Shown: positions 16,850 through 25,775, numbered from the stretch's first letter. The stretch: DNA of 64,000 nt from Faecimorpha stercoravium (GCA_018712555.1 DVGT01000074.1:96155-160154); one strand, 5' to 3'. Program-made: numbers and translations. Notes: generated by a model from the sequence alone, not told the origin.

Positions 16850-18385
16850 ATGCAATACCAAAATCCTATTATTCCCGGTTATAACCCGGACCCCAGTATC
16901 TGTAGGGTGGGAGAGGACTTCTATATTGTCAATTCTACATTTGAGTTCTTCCCAGGAGTTCCGATTTATCACAGCCGAAACCTGGCAAATTGGGAGCTGA
17001 TCGGCCATTGCCTGACAAGACGCTCTCAACTGGAACTGGAAGGCTGCCGCAATTCCGGCGGTATCTACGCGCCCACTCTGCGTTATCATGAGGGTATGTT
17101 CTATATGATCACCACCAACGTAACATGGAAAGGAAATTTTGTGGTCCATGCCGAAGATATTCGCGGCCCCTGGTCCGAGCCCTGCTGGATTGATCAAGGC
17201 GGCATTGATCCTTCTCTGATGTGGGATGATGATGGAACCTGCTACTATTGTTCCACGGGGACGATCGATGGCGTTCGCGGCATCGTAGTATTTGCCATCG
17301 ACCTTATGACCGGCCAGATTCTGTCTGATAAAAAAATCGTCAGCACTGGCTGCGGCGGACAGTGTACGGAAGGCCCTCATATTTATAAAATCAATGGCTA
17401 CTATTATCTGATGACCGCAGAAGGTGGAACCGAATATGGCCATCATGAGAACATTCTGCGCGCAGAAAGCATCTGGGGGCCCTATATTCCCTGTCCCCAT
17501 AACCCCATATTGTCTCATGTAAATCGTAAGGGCTATGAGATCCAGGCTACGGGACATGCTGATCTGGTGGAAGATCAAAACGGTAACTGGTGGGCTGTTT
17601 GTTTAGCGTATCGGAACTTCAGCCATGCCCTTCTGCATAATCTGGGACGCGAAACCTTCCTGGCGCCAGTCTTCTGGACGGACGACGGCTGGCCCATCAT
17701 CGGTCATCATGGTTATATTGATCTCGTCATGGACGGGCCTTTGCCCTCTTCTCCGAAGCCTGTCTGCTACGATTTATCCTTGGATTTTCATAACGATGTT
17801 CTGGATCCTCGTATGTTATATACGCGTAACCCCAATCCAGACCATTTTCAGATAAATCCGGAAGAAGGGACACTGACTCTGCATGGCACCGAGATTTCCA
17901 TCTCACAGCCTGGTACTTCTCCTACCATCATCAGTACACAGCAGCCGGCTTTCTGTACACATGTGGAAGCCGTCTTGGATACTTCGGCCTCAAATGCTCG
18001 CCGTGCGGGCATCAGCGCCTATTATAATAACGATTATCACTATGACATATACATATCCTGTGATGCACACGGTCAATATGTTGGCTTCACGAAAAGTGTC
18101 CATGATATGACCGTAGAGATCACTCGTCAGAGAGTCGGGACGTCTCCTGTTACGCTCCGAATCGATTCCGATCGGGAAAAATATACGTTCTCCTATCAGG
18201 AAGAGGGGCATGATCCCATCGTATTGGGTTCCGGACATAATGCAGGGCTGTCCACAGAAGGAACCAAGACCATGACCTTTACCGGCACCATGTTCGCTTT
18301 GTTCGCCGAAGAAGGCGATGGTGTTTTCTGCTCCTTCCAGATTCAGGTTCCTCCTGAAGATCGGGAGGCTCCCCATGCGAAGTAA
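16850..18385 (+). CDS. Glycoside hydrolase family 43 (beta-xylosidase / alpha-L-arabinofuranosidase)
   Basis: 511 residues without a signal peptide, so intracellular. Residues 1-310 form the five-bladed GH43 propeller with the expected acidic triad: D14 in YNPDPS (base), D120 in GGIDPSLMWDDD (pKa modulator), and E174 in CTEGPHIYK (acid). Residues about 320-505 form a beta-sandwich of the type common in xylan-acting members. It probably releases xylose or arabinose from imported oligosaccharides. The start follows AAGGAGGTCACAAC. It overlaps the methionine aminopeptidase gene by 11 bp. With GH127 at 30-32 kb it points to use of arabinose-containing plant glycans. Confidence 0.95.
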   Translation: MQYQNPIIPGYNPDPSICRVGEDFYIVNSTFEFFPGVPIYHSRNLANWELIGHCLTRRSQLELEGCRNSGGIYAPTLRYHEGMFYMITTNVTWKGNFVVHAEDIRGPWSEPCWIDQGGIDPSLMWDDDGTCYYCSTGTIDGVRGIVVFAIDLMTGQILSDKKIVSTGCGGQCTEGPHIYKINGYYYLMTAEGGTEYGHHENILRAESIWGPYIPCPHNPILSHVNRKGYEIQATGHADLVEDQNGNWWAVCLAYRNFSHALLHNLGRETFLAPVFWTDDGWPIIGHHGYIDLVMDGPLPSSPKPVCYDLSLDFHNDVLDPRMLYTRNPNPDHFQINPEEGTLTLHGTEISISQPGTSPTIISTQQPAFCTHVEAVLDTSASNARRAGISAYYNNDYHYDIYISCDAHGQYVGFTKSVHDMTVEITRQRVGTSPVTLRIDSDREKYTFSYQEEGHDPIVLGSGHNAGLSTEGTKTMTFTGTMFALFAEEGDGVFCSFQIQVPPEDREAPHAK

Positions 18386-19223
18386 GCATAAATCATATCC
18401 AGAGAGTGAATATCCGGATATGATTCGAGATACCGTACGATATTATCAATCTATGGGGCATGCCGTATTGCCTCCGCATCTATTGAAAACCCCGAAACAA
18501 TTGGAGGGTATGCGTGCCAGCAGTCGAATCAATGTGGCTGTCTTGGACTATATAGAAAAAAACATACGTCCGGGAATCAGTACTGCACAGATTGATCGCT
18601 GGGTCTATCAAAAGACCACTGATATGGGTGGTATCCCGGCTCCACTCGGCTATGAAGGATTTCCGAAGAGCGTATGTACCTCCATCAACGACGTCATATG
18701 CCATGGTATCCCTTCCAGTAAGGAGATTCTGCAGGAAGGAGATATCATCAATGTCGATGTTTCTACGATTTATAAGGGATATTATTCGGATTCCTCCCGG
18801 ATGTTCTGTATCGGTTCTGTATCGCCTGAAAAAGAAAAATTAGTGCGTACGGCCAAAGAATGTGTCAAACTTGGATTAGAACAGGTCAAACCCTGGGGCT
18901 TCCTGGGCGATATCGGAGAGGTCATTCATAAACATGCTAGGGCGCAGGGATACAGTGTTGTACGTGAAATCGGCGGACACGGTATTGGTCTTGCTTTTCA
19001 TGAGGATCCCTGGGTTAGTTATGTTACCCACAAGGGAACAGGGCCACTCCTGATTCCCGGAATGGCCTTTACGATTGAACCCATGATCAATATGGGGCGT
19101 CCTGGTTTCTATATTGACGATGCGAATGGCTGGACCGTTTATACTGCGGATCATAAACCATCTGCTCAGTGGGAAATCACTGTACTCGTCACAGAAGATG
19201 GATCTGAAGTTTTGGCCTGGTAA
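18375..19223 (+). CDS. map: Methionine aminopeptidase, type I
   Basis: 282 residues from ATG 18375 (GGGAGG upstream), overlapping the GH43 gene. All metal ligands are present: D128 (NVDVS), D139 (YYSDSS), H202 (IGGHGIG), E235 (TIEPM), E267 (QWEIT), plus H110. It removes the initiator methionine. Residues 1-40 are a family-variant N-terminal extension (Arg/Tyr/Pro-rich, without the CxxC zinc finger of some Firmicutes forms). Placement behind a glycosidase rather than in the ribosomal-protein operon suggests a second, accessory Map; whether a housekeeping copy exists elsewhere cannot be seen. Confidence 0.95.
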   Translation: MRSKHKSYPESEYPDMIRDTVRYYQSMGHAVLPPHLLKTPKQLEGMRASSRINVAVLDYIEKNIRPGISTAQIDRWVYQKTTDMGGIPAPLGYEGFPKSVCTSINDVICHGIPSSKEILQEGDIINVDVSTIYKGYYSDSSRMFCIGSVSPEKEKLVRTAKECVKLGLEQVKPWGFLGDIGEVIHKHARAQGYSVVREIGGHGIGLAFHEDPWVSYVTHKGTGPLLIPGMAFTIEPMINMGRPGFYIDDANGWTVYTADHKPSAQWEITVLVTEDGSEVLAW

Positions 19224-19269
19224 TCGCTCTGCAACCTGCATGCAAGGCTTAAAATTCTACAAAAAGTTC

Positions 19270-19298
19270 TTGACTCTCTATATATTATGTCATATAAT
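19270..19298 (+). promoter_or_regulatory. Sigma-A promoter of the XRE/zinc-ribbon gene
   Basis: TTGACT (19270-19275), 17 bp, TATAAT (19293-19298). Confidence 0.8.
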
Positions 19299-19351
19299 AG
19301 AAGCAGTAGATTTAGGATTATATATTTTGTAGAGGTATGGAAGGATTTGTC

Positions 19352-19867
19352 ATGATGAAAACACCAGCACATAACGATATAGATGAAAAGACAACGGAAC
19401 TGGTAAATGATCTTCGAGAGCAATTTATGAAACTCAAAGGAGAAAGAGAACTGACAAATAGTGAGATTGTACGTCGTTCCGGCATTGCTCCTTTAAGCTT
19501 AACAGGCTTTGAAAAAGGGACATCTACGCCTTCTGTCCCCACCCTGAATCGTATTGCCTGTGCATTGAATCTGGATTTAAAGATCTCTTTCTCACCCAAG
19601 GGCGCTGTTCCAGAAGAAAAACAACTGCCTCCTCCCACAGAAGAGGCCGCTGTCTGCAATTATTGCATGGGCGATCTGCCGATCATGACTGCTTACCATC
19701 GTAATAATCAAGTATGCATGTTTATTGATAATGAGGGCAAAATTGATGCTTTCTATGGTGACAAACGGATTCTCCATGGTCATGCGGATTTTTGTCCGAA
19801 ATGCGGACGTAAATTCGAGCGAAAAATCGATAAAAACCTACAGAAATTCCTTAAAAACAAACAATAA
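19352..19867 (+). CDS. XRE-type HTH protein with C-terminal zinc ribbon
   Basis: 171 residues. The ATG at 19352 is preferred over 19337 because AAGGAT lies at the right distance and the earlier ATG has no usable site. Residues about 35-80 form a helix-turn-helix (TNSEIVRRSGIAPLSLTGFE, then NRIACALNLDLKI). A proline-rich linker leads to a zinc ribbon with CNYC and, ~45 residues on, CPKCG. The ribbon is interrupted by a small beta-rich insert. It is likely a small transcription regulator, perhaps metal- or redox-responsive; target unknown. It is monocistronic with its own promoter and terminator. Confidence 0.85.
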   Translation: MMKTPAHNDIDEKTTELVNDLREQFMKLKGERELTNSEIVRRSGIAPLSLTGFEKGTSTPSVPTLNRIACALNLDLKISFSPKGAVPEEKQLPPPTEEAAVCNYCMGDLPIMTAYHRNNQVCMFIDNEGKIDAFYGDKRILHGHADFCPKCGRKFERKIDKNLQKFLKNKQ

Positions 19868-19918
19868 TTCCTAATTATTTTTTCGCCGCAATTGTTACAT
19901 CCAATATTCATAAATTAA

Positions 19919-19970
19919 GGGAGTACCATAAAACATCCATGATAGATGATTTTATGATACTCCCTCTTTT
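19919..19970. terminator. Terminator between convergent genes
   Basis: Arms 19919-19937 and 19944-19964 (GGGAGTACCATAAAACATC with its near complement), then TCTTTT on the plus strand. It serves the XRE gene and perhaps the facing lipoprotein gene. Confidence 0.75.
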
Positions 19971-19978
19971 AGATTTGA

Positions 19979-20578
19979 TCATTCTGTAACATAAGATAAT
20001 AACAAGGCTTTCGCCTGATCTACATGAGGCGCATTCCCGACGATATAAATACCAATCTCATCAGAATTCATGAACTCCGTCAGATCCTCTTCTGTAGAAA
20101 CATTGAGTCCTACTGCGGCTGTACGCTCACTTATCTCATTACCCTCTTCATCAACCTGCGCATAATCAATAGTTTTTCCATCCATTTTAGCCAATTCTTC
20201 TTCCGTGAAAAGATCGCTCAACGCATAGAATGTGTCATTACGCGCATCAGCCGCAGCACTTTCAATGTCAAAGAAAATCACATCTATCTCCTGCGATGCA
20301 ATCAATCCTGTCAGTTGTACCGTGGCGGCCATATATCCTGTAGGATCTTTCTCACTGCTGCCCATCGTAATAGACGTACATTCCACACCTGTAATCGACG
20401 CATCTCTCTGTGTCAAAGTCTGCGCATATGTTTCCGCAGCCTCACTGTCTACTACCGGTGAAACAAATGCTACTTTTAGCGCGCCACTATCGTTTTCCTC
20501 CGCAGAGGAACTACATCCGCTCATCAGTGAAACGACCCCCAGAATCCCGACTAACACGATACACCAAATCTTTTTCAT
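19979..20578 (-). CDS. Lipoprotein of unknown function
   Basis: 199 residues with a signal peptide (MKKIWCIVLVGILGVVSLMS) and lipobox MSGC, cleaved before Cys22, so it is anchored outside the membrane. The mature part starts with Ser/Glu/Asp and holds a VAFVSPVVDSEAAETYAQTL stretch and an EIDVIFFDIESAAADA stretch, reminiscent of a periplasmic-binding-protein-like fold (inference only), though at ~175 residues it is too short for a full two-domain binding protein. It has its own consensus promoter and no operon partner. No family recognised. Confidence 0.85.
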   Translation of the reverse strand: MKKIWCIVLVGILGVVSLMSGCSSSAEENDSGALKVAFVSPVVDSEAAETYAQTLTQRDASITGVECTSITMGSSEKDPTGYMAATVQLTGLIASQEIDVIFFDIESAAADARNDTFYALSDLFTEEELAKMDGKTIDYAQVDEEGNEISERTAAVGLNVSTEEDLTEFMNSDEIGIYIVGNAPHVDQAKALLLSYVTE

Positions 20579-20637
20579 TATAAATCATCCTTCCTTACCT
20601 ATATATGCTCTCCTTAGTTCATTTAAGAACAATTTGT

Positions 20638-20666
20638 ATTTTAGTACACTCAGGAACTTTTGTCAA
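20638..20666 (-). promoter_or_regulatory. Sigma-A promoter of the lipoprotein gene
   Basis: Minus strand TTGACA (20666-20661), 17 bp, TAAAAT (20643-20638). Confidence 0.75.
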
Positions 20667-20721
20667 GGAAGGTACCTTAAGATTCATAAATTCTTTTACA
20701 TATATTTACAGTGCGTACATG

Positions 20722-21528
20722 TTACACCGGTTTTCCACATTCCGTACAAAATCTGGCTCCCGGTTTTACCGGAGCGCCGCAATACGCGCAGAATTTGCTT
20801 CCTCCACTGGCAGCTGTTCTATCCGAATGCAGAATAGAATCCGATGCTGCCTGATGAATCCTATCTTGAATGTCTTTTGGATAGCTGAAACTGGATACCT
20901 TAAAATTAGATACCGTCAGTCCAATCTTAATCAGTTCCATATCCAAGTCCGTACAAATTCCTGCTCCAATGGCATCCGCATGACTCTGCAGATGAAACAA
21001 GTCCTTTCCCTCTTGAGCAATCCATCGCATAAGAAGCTGATCCAGAATGGAGTCTACTCGAAGTTTCACATCTTCTACTGTGTAGATTTCTCGAACACCG
21101 GCCAGATTATCAATCATAGCCACCAGATCGTCTACTTTCATGATGTAGGTTCCAAAACATCGAATCGGTACACCACCCGGCATAGCATCAAAGGGTACCA
21201 TCACTGGATTTTTCGTCCCCCATGTCATCGTAAACTCTTTGGTATTGACAAAAAGAACCTCTGCTCGGAGCGCATTCCGAAATCCAAACTTGAACCCTTT
21301 CAGCGAACTGAGAAAAGGAACAATCTGAGAGTCGATTTCATAATCTCCCTCATCTGTAAAAACACCTTCTAGGCGCCCATTGTATAAGAAAACAGCACTC
21401 TGTCCGGGTTTGATGATCAATCGGCTGTTTTTCCGAATTTCTGTATTTTTCCATTTCCAAAAAATCACATCGTCGCGATACTCTTCCCATTCGATGACAG
21501 AGGCAAACTGATTTCCAAATAATCCCAT
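20722..21528 (-). CDS. SPFH-domain protein with C-terminal zinc ribbon (YdjI-like)
   Basis: 268 residues. Residues about 20-215 form an SPFH/virion-core-like domain (IIKPGQSAVFLYNGRLEGVF, FGTYIMKVDD, then the DLDMELIKIGLTVSNFKVSS segment). The last 25 residues form a double CxxC ribbon (CAYCGAPVKPGARFCTECGK). Bacillus YdjI has this layout and helps place PspA at the membrane. Here too it follows pspA in the same direction, separated by a terminator hairpin. It likely acts with PspA in membrane protection; a YdjG/YdjH membrane partner is not present in this cluster. Confidence 0.92.
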   Translation of the reverse strand: MGLFGNQFASVIEWEEYRDDVIFWKWKNTEIRKNSRLIIKPGQSAVFLYNGRLEGVFTDEGDYEIDSQIVPFLSSLKGFKFGFRNALRAEVLFVNTKEFTMTWGTKNPVMVPFDAMPGGVPIRCFGTYIMKVDDLVAMIDNLAGVREIYTVEDVKLRVDSILDQLLMRWIAQEGKDLFHLQSHADAIGAGICTDLDMELIKIGLTVSNFKVSSFSYPKDIQDRIHQAASDSILHSDRTAASGGSKFCAYCGAPVKPGARFCTECGKPV

Positions 21529-21540
21529 ACATATCCTCCT

Positions 21541-21572
21541 AAAAAAGGAGTTCGGATGTCCATCCGAACTCC
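21541..21572 (-). terminator. Terminator between pspA and its SPFH partner
   Basis: Perfect 11-bp stem (21562-21572 with 21547-21557), 4-nt loop, then six Ts (21546-21541), directly before the ribosome site of the downstream gene. Confidence 0.85.
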
Positions 21573-21585
21573 ACTAATCTTTTGT

Positions 21586-22269
21586 TTACTGCTTTCCCAA
21601 ACGCGCCTTTAATGCAGCCAGTTCAGCATCTACGCTGGGCGCCACGGTGGAATCATACTTATCCATCAGATCTGCCATAGGATCTGTCGCCGAAGCAGAC
21701 TGAAGTTCTGCCATAGCATTGGCCTTATCCAACATGGCGTTGGCCTTCTGCTCCATCGCATCGAATTTGCTCATGGTGCCCTTGGCCGTCGTCACACTTT
21801 CTCCCAGTTTATTAATCTTCTCCTGCGTCTTTGCCACGGCAATCTTCGCCTTGATCTGCGTCTTCTTAGACTCCATCTCCGCAATCTGCTGGTTCAAATG
21901 ATCATACATCTGACGCATCTTCGCAGAATTGGCTGCCGCTAAATCATAGGCCTGCTGCAGCGCCGTCAGCTCCTGCGCCTTATTCGCTTTCTTCTGCAAG
22001 AAAATTGCCGCATCCCCATCATTTCCGGCCATGACTGCTTTCTCCGCATAGGATTGCAGTTTATTGACTTCCGCCTGGCACTCTGCCAGTTCTCTCTTAG
22101 CCCGCGCCTCTTCTGCCATCACGCCGGCAGTCTCCGCTTTAACCTCGCCCAAATCGGACTGCAGGTTACGCAGGATCTGATCGATCATCTTCTCTGGATC
22201 TTCCATCTTATCCAAAAGCGCATTGATGTTGGAACTCATGATGTCTTTAAATCTTGCTAAAATACCCAT
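21586..22269 (-). CDS. pspA: PspA/IM30-family phage-shock protein
   Basis: 227 residues, almost all helical: an N-terminal amphipathic segment (MGILARFKDIMSSNINALLD) and long coiled coils to about residue 190, then a short linker and a C-terminal ALKARLGKQ helix. These are hallmarks of PspA/LiaH/Vipp1, ESCRT-III-like proteins that coat and protect stressed membranes. The ATG follows AGGAGG. It is first in a two-gene unit with a YdjI-like SPFH protein and has its own promoter (22346-22374). No PspF or LiaFSR genes are nearby. Confidence 0.96.
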   Translation of the reverse strand: MGILARFKDIMSSNINALLDKMEDPEKMIDQILRNLQSDLGEVKAETAGVMAEEARAKRELAECQAEVNKLQSYAEKAVMAGNDGDAAIFLQKKANKAQELTALQQAYDLAAANSAKMRQMYDHLNQQIAEMESKKTQIKAKIAVAKTQEKINKLGESVTTAKGTMSKFDAMEQKANAMLDKANAMAELQSASATDPMADLMDKYDSTVAPSVDAELAALKARLGKQ

Positions 22270-22345
22270 CGGAACACATCCTCCTCTTTCTCATTCCAGA
22301 CGCTCGCTGCCTGGACTACAGCATGGCAACCGTCTTGCTGGGCTT

Positions 22346-22374
22346 ATTATATCATAAAGAACACAAAAAAACAA
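22346..22374 (-). promoter_or_regulatory. Promoter of pspA
   Basis: Minus strand TTGTTT (22374-22369), 17 bp, TATAAT (22351-22346). Confidence 0.6.
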
Positions 22375-22505
22375 TGTACAAACCGATTTTTTGCCTATTA
22401 AATGCAAGCATGAATTTCCGCATTCGGAATATGCACCAACTTTCTCGATATATCTATCTTATTTCTCGTGAAAATGTCCTTTTTTGCAAGTTTGGCAAAT
22501 ACTTC
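22375..22505. other. AT-rich divergent intergenic region
   Basis: The gap 22270-22596 between pspA and the aminotransferase holds the two promoters and, in the middle, an AT-rich stretch with one small hairpin (around 22410-22430). No gene or RNA was recognised. Confidence 0.5.
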
Positions 22506-22534
22506 TTGCATTTTGAGCCGAAAAGGATTAGAAT
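22506..22534 (+). promoter_or_regulatory. Promoter of the aminotransferase gene
   Basis: TTGCAT (22506-22511), 17 bp, TAGAAT (22529-22534). Confidence 0.65.
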
Positions 22535-22596
22535 AGGGATGGATTTTGAATAAATAGACCTATAGATTATGCAAGAAATGCGGAGGGAATGCAAGA

Positions 22597-23877
22597 ATGA
22601 CCAGTTACACTTCTATGAACGCCGCTGAGCTTCGCGAAGAACTCAGCTCTTTGATGCAGCTATACGCCGACTACCAGGAAATGAAACTTTCCTTAAATAT
22701 GTCCCGGGGCCGTCCTGCCAAAGAACAGATGGAGCTTGCTCAGGGTATGCTCAGCTGTCTGACTCCCGAAGATATGACCTTGGAAAATGGTACGGATGTC
22801 CGTAATTATGGCGTCTTGGAAGGAATTCCAGAGGCACGTAAGCTCATGGGCGATCTGATGGGATTGCGTCCGGAAGAGGTCATCGTCTGCGGAAGCTCCA
22901 GCCTGAACATCATGTATGATCTGGTATCTCATGCTTATACACACGGCGTCTGCGGCGGCAGCAAACCCTGGTCCCAAGCGGAGCATCCGAAGTTCCTCTG
23001 TCCCGTACCGGGCTATGACCGTCACTTTGCCATTACCGAATATTTTGGAATCGATATGATTCAGATTCCTATGACGAAAGATGGTCCCGATATGGATCTA
23101 ATCGAAAGCTATGTATCTACGGATCCCTCCGTAAAGGGAATCTGGTGTGTACCCAAATACTCCAATCCCCAGGGAATTACCTATTCCGATGAAGTGGTGA
23201 GGCGTATGGCGAGATTGAAGCCTGCCGCAGATGATTTTCGGATCTTCTGGGATAATGCCTATGCTGTGCATGATCTATATGAGGGCGACCAGGATACCCT
23301 ACTGAACATCATGGATGAATGCAAGAAGGCAGGTACAGAGAACCAGGTATATGAGTTCTTTTCTACCTCCAAGATCTCTTTCGCCGGCGGTGGAATGGCT
23401 GCGCTAGGAGCATCCGAAGCGAACATCCAGTATCTGTCCCGGCAGTTCAGCATTCAGACCATCGGCTGGAATAAACTCAACATGTTATTTCACGTAAAAT
23501 TCTTCCATGACCGTCAGGGCGTTCTGGATCACATGAAAAAGCATGCAGCTATTCTTCGTCCCAAATTCGCGGCGGTTTTGGATATTCTGAAGCAGGAAGT
23601 CGCGGATATCGCAACTTGGAACGAGCCTAAGGGTGGATATTTCATTTCCTTTGATACCATGGAAGGATGTGCAAAACGTGTTGTACAGCTCTGTAAAGAG
23701 GCCGGTGTCGTTCTGACCGGCGCCGGAGCCACGTATCCTTATGGTAAGGATCCTCACGATTCCAATATTCGTATCGCGCCCACCTCCGTTTCTGTCGAAG
23801 AATTGCGTTTGGCTACCACGTTGCTTTGTCTGTGTGTAAAGATCGCTACCATCGAGAAACTCCTGGAAAATAAATAA
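22597..23877 (+). CDS. Aspartate aminotransferase, class I subgroup Ic (MocR-like)
   Basis: 426 residues, a complete PLP-dependent fold-type I enzyme. SRGRPAKEQ near 36, NYGVLEGIPEAR near 70-81, the substrate/PLP contacts VPKYSNPQG near 185-193, the aspartate in FWDNAYAVHDL and the Schiff-base lysine K259 in FSTSKISFAGGG are present. These features match the aspartate aminotransferase subgroup Ic typified by Corynebacterium AspT, linking oxaloacetate/aspartate and glutamate/2-oxoglutarate. The start follows GGAGGG. Single-gene unit with promoter and terminator. Confidence 0.93.
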   Translation: MTSYTSMNAAELREELSSLMQLYADYQEMKLSLNMSRGRPAKEQMELAQGMLSCLTPEDMTLENGTDVRNYGVLEGIPEARKLMGDLMGLRPEEVIVCGSSSLNIMYDLVSHAYTHGVCGGSKPWSQAEHPKFLCPVPGYDRHFAITEYFGIDMIQIPMTKDGPDMDLIESYVSTDPSVKGIWCVPKYSNPQGITYSDEVVRRMARLKPAADDFRIFWDNAYAVHDLYEGDQDTLLNIMDECKKAGTENQVYEFFSTSKISFAGGGMAALGASEANIQYLSRQFSIQTIGWNKLNMLFHVKFFHDRQGVLDHMKKHAAILRPKFAAVLDILKQEVADIATWNEPKGGYFISFDTMEGCAKRVVQLCKEAGVVLTGAGATYPYGKDPHDSNIRIAPTSVSVEELRLATTLLCLCVKIATIEKLLENK

Positions 23878-23886
23878 TAGAAGATA

Positions 23887-23938
23887 AAAAGAGGGTGTCC
23901 CTCGGCGTCATGTGCTGACCGAAAGGATACCCTCTTTT
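23887..23938 (+). terminator. Terminator of the aminotransferase gene
   Basis: AAAAGAGGGTGTCC (23887-23900) pairs with GGATACCCTCTTTT (23925-23938). Confidence 0.85.
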
Positions 23939-23950
23939 ATTTTATCACAA

Positions 23951-24174
23951 TGCGATGTAGAACGCTGTCAGGCCACGCCCCTATCCCATCACGATTCTTT
24001 CGGAGATGGACGCCCTTTGGCGGACATCTCACAGCGTGGCTCTTAGAGTGCGGTATAGAATGCTGTCAGGCCACGCCCCTATCCATCACGATTCTTTCGG
24101 AGATGGACGCCCTTTGGCGGACATCTCATAGCGTGGCTCTTGGATTGCGGTGTAGAACGCTTTCAGGCCACGCT
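23951..24174. repeat. Nested-palindrome repeat, locus B (two units plus half unit)
   Basis: Units begin with GCCACGCC at 23972 and 24070 and end with GCGTGGC at 24040 and 24137. A half unit starts near 24150 with GCCACGCT at 24167. Spacing is 98 and 97 bp. Each unit has an inner hairpin GAGATGGACGCC / GGCGGACATCTC. The half unit overlaps the last codons and stop of the mannitol dehydrogenase-like gene. Confidence 0.9.
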
Positions 24175-25752
24175 CTGCAACAGTCTTCGAACAGCTCCCG
24201 CCCCTTCCAGCATCCGCACAAAATATCCCTCAATCCGTTCTCCGAGACAGGTATCCACCAGATTGATTCCAAAAAGATGTTCGTTTTGTAAGATCGGCTT
24301 TAATTGTCCCTGGTAACTTTCCGGTGCTCCCGCACTCACACCTCGAAGCGCTTCTGTAAGTGATGCCAGCATGGGATCCGGACTCACCTCCATCGGTTCC
24401 AATTGATCATCCTTGCCCAGCAGATACCGAAACCATCCGGCAATCGCCAGCGGTATATAATGCAGTTCCGATAGATCGGGAGCATATGCCTTCAGCGTTT
24501 CTCCATACCGTACCGGTATCTTCTGCGAAGTATCTGTCGCAATACGCTGCGGTGTATCCGGCATATAGGGATTCGGCAGGCGTTCTGTCAATACTTCTTC
24601 CAAAAAACACTTCGGATCCAGAATTCCCGGATGCTTCAGCACCTTGAGTCCCTCTTTTTCTCCGATTCCTCTGACCAACCTGACCAACTCCGGATCCTGC
24701 ATCTCTTCTGCAATCGTAGCGTACCCCAATAAACAGCCATATAGCGCTAATGCGGTATGCAACGGGTTCAGACACGTGGTCACCTTCATACGCTCCGTAT
24801 CATTGACCGTATCTCGATCCGTAAAGTACACTCCCACCTTCTCCAGTGCCGGTCTGCCATTGGGAAAGGCGTCTTCTATGACCAAATACTCAGGAGCCTC
24901 CGCGTTCACAAAGGCCGCTGCATACGTATGCTTCTGCGTAGTCAATGGTTCCATACCCTCTAGTCCTAATGCTTCCAGTTCCCGTTCTACCGCCTGCGCC
25001 GGACGAGGCGTGATTTTATCAATCATGGTCCAGGGGAAAGCAACCTGCGTATCATCCTGCAAATATGTGAGAAAATCCTGGCTCACCTTTCCTCTTTCAT
25101 ACCATTCTCTGGCTATGGTCCATACCGCTTGAGACAGCTTCTCCCCGTTATGTGAGCAATTATCCATGCTCACAACAGCTAACGGCGCCGCGCCATTCTG
25201 ATACCGATGCAGCAGTAGCGCGGTCAGAAGCCCCATCATCGTATGCGCGCCTGAAGGCCCCGCTTCCAGGTCGGCTCGGATTCCCGGCAGATAATTTCCC
25301 TCTAAATCCTGCAGGGCATATCCCTTCTCCGTAATCGTCATACTGACCATCTGCAGACCGGGATCCCTGAATATTCGTCTCAGTGTATCCAGATCTGTAC
25401 TGAGCTTTAAAGCCTCTGCCACGGATGCGATCACTTCTTTATCGAAGGAACCGTCACCTTTCAACGTCACCAGAATCGATAAACATTCAAGCGGTCGATA
25501 CAAACGATCGATCAGCTCCTCGTCAAAGGCTTCTGCCACCACAATTCCTACTTCGGCCTCTCCTTGCTCTAAAAGCCTTTGCTGAAGTCTCGCCATGAAG
25601 GCGCGAAAAATATTGCCGGCTCCGAAATGAAGCCATGTCGGATGTTCCGCCGTCCGGCTTCTGACCTCCTCCACTGAATACGCGGGAATATGGATTCCTG
25701 CCTGCCGATACACTTCCTGCTGTTTCTGTAACGATTCATACGATAAACGCAT
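24163..25752 (-). CDS. Mannitol dehydrogenase family protein (fructuronate reductase-like)
   Basis: 529 residues. The N-terminal Rossmann part has HFGAGNIFRAFMARLQ. The C-terminal helical domain has KVTTCLNPLHTALALYGCLLGY with the lysine, asparagine and histidine of the polyol-dehydrogenase catalytic site. Relatives are mannitol 2-dehydrogenase, fructuronate reductase (UxuB) and tagaturonate reductase (UxaB). The substrate could be D-fructuronate or a polyol; no uxuA or uxaC is in view to decide. The final three residues and stop come from a repeat half unit. Last gene of the queH operon, 23 bp after the amidohydrolase gene. Confidence 0.92.
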   Translation of the reverse strand: MRLSYESLQKQQEVYRQAGIHIPAYSVEEVRSRTAEHPTWLHFGAGNIFRAFMARLQQRLLEQGEAEVGIVVAEAFDEELIDRLYRPLECLSILVTLKGDGSFDKEVIASVAEALKLSTDLDTLRRIFRDPGLQMVSMTITEKGYALQDLEGNYLPGIRADLEAGPSGAHTMMGLLTALLLHRYQNGAAPLAVVSMDNCSHNGEKLSQAVWTIAREWYERGKVSQDFLTYLQDDTQVAFPWTMIDKITPRPAQAVERELEALGLEGMEPLTTQKHTYAAAFVNAEAPEYLVIEDAFPNGRPALEKVGVYFTDRDTVNDTERMKVTTCLNPLHTALALYGCLLGYATIAEEMQDPELVRLVRGIGEKEGLKVLKHPGILDPKCFLEEVLTERLPNPYMPDTPQRIATDTSQKIPVRYGETLKAYAPDLSELHYIPLAIAGWFRYLLGKDDQLEPMEVSPDPMLASLTEALRGVSAGAPESYQGQLKPILQNEHLFGINLVDTCLGERIEGYFVRMLEGAGAVRRLLQSVA

Positions 25753-25775
25753 ACGAACACCCCCTGTTATCGAAT

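Noticed and set aside
16784..17578. 264-residue frame antisense to the GH43 gene
   Set aside because: No ribosome site or domain; the GH43 catalytic triad fixes the true strand.
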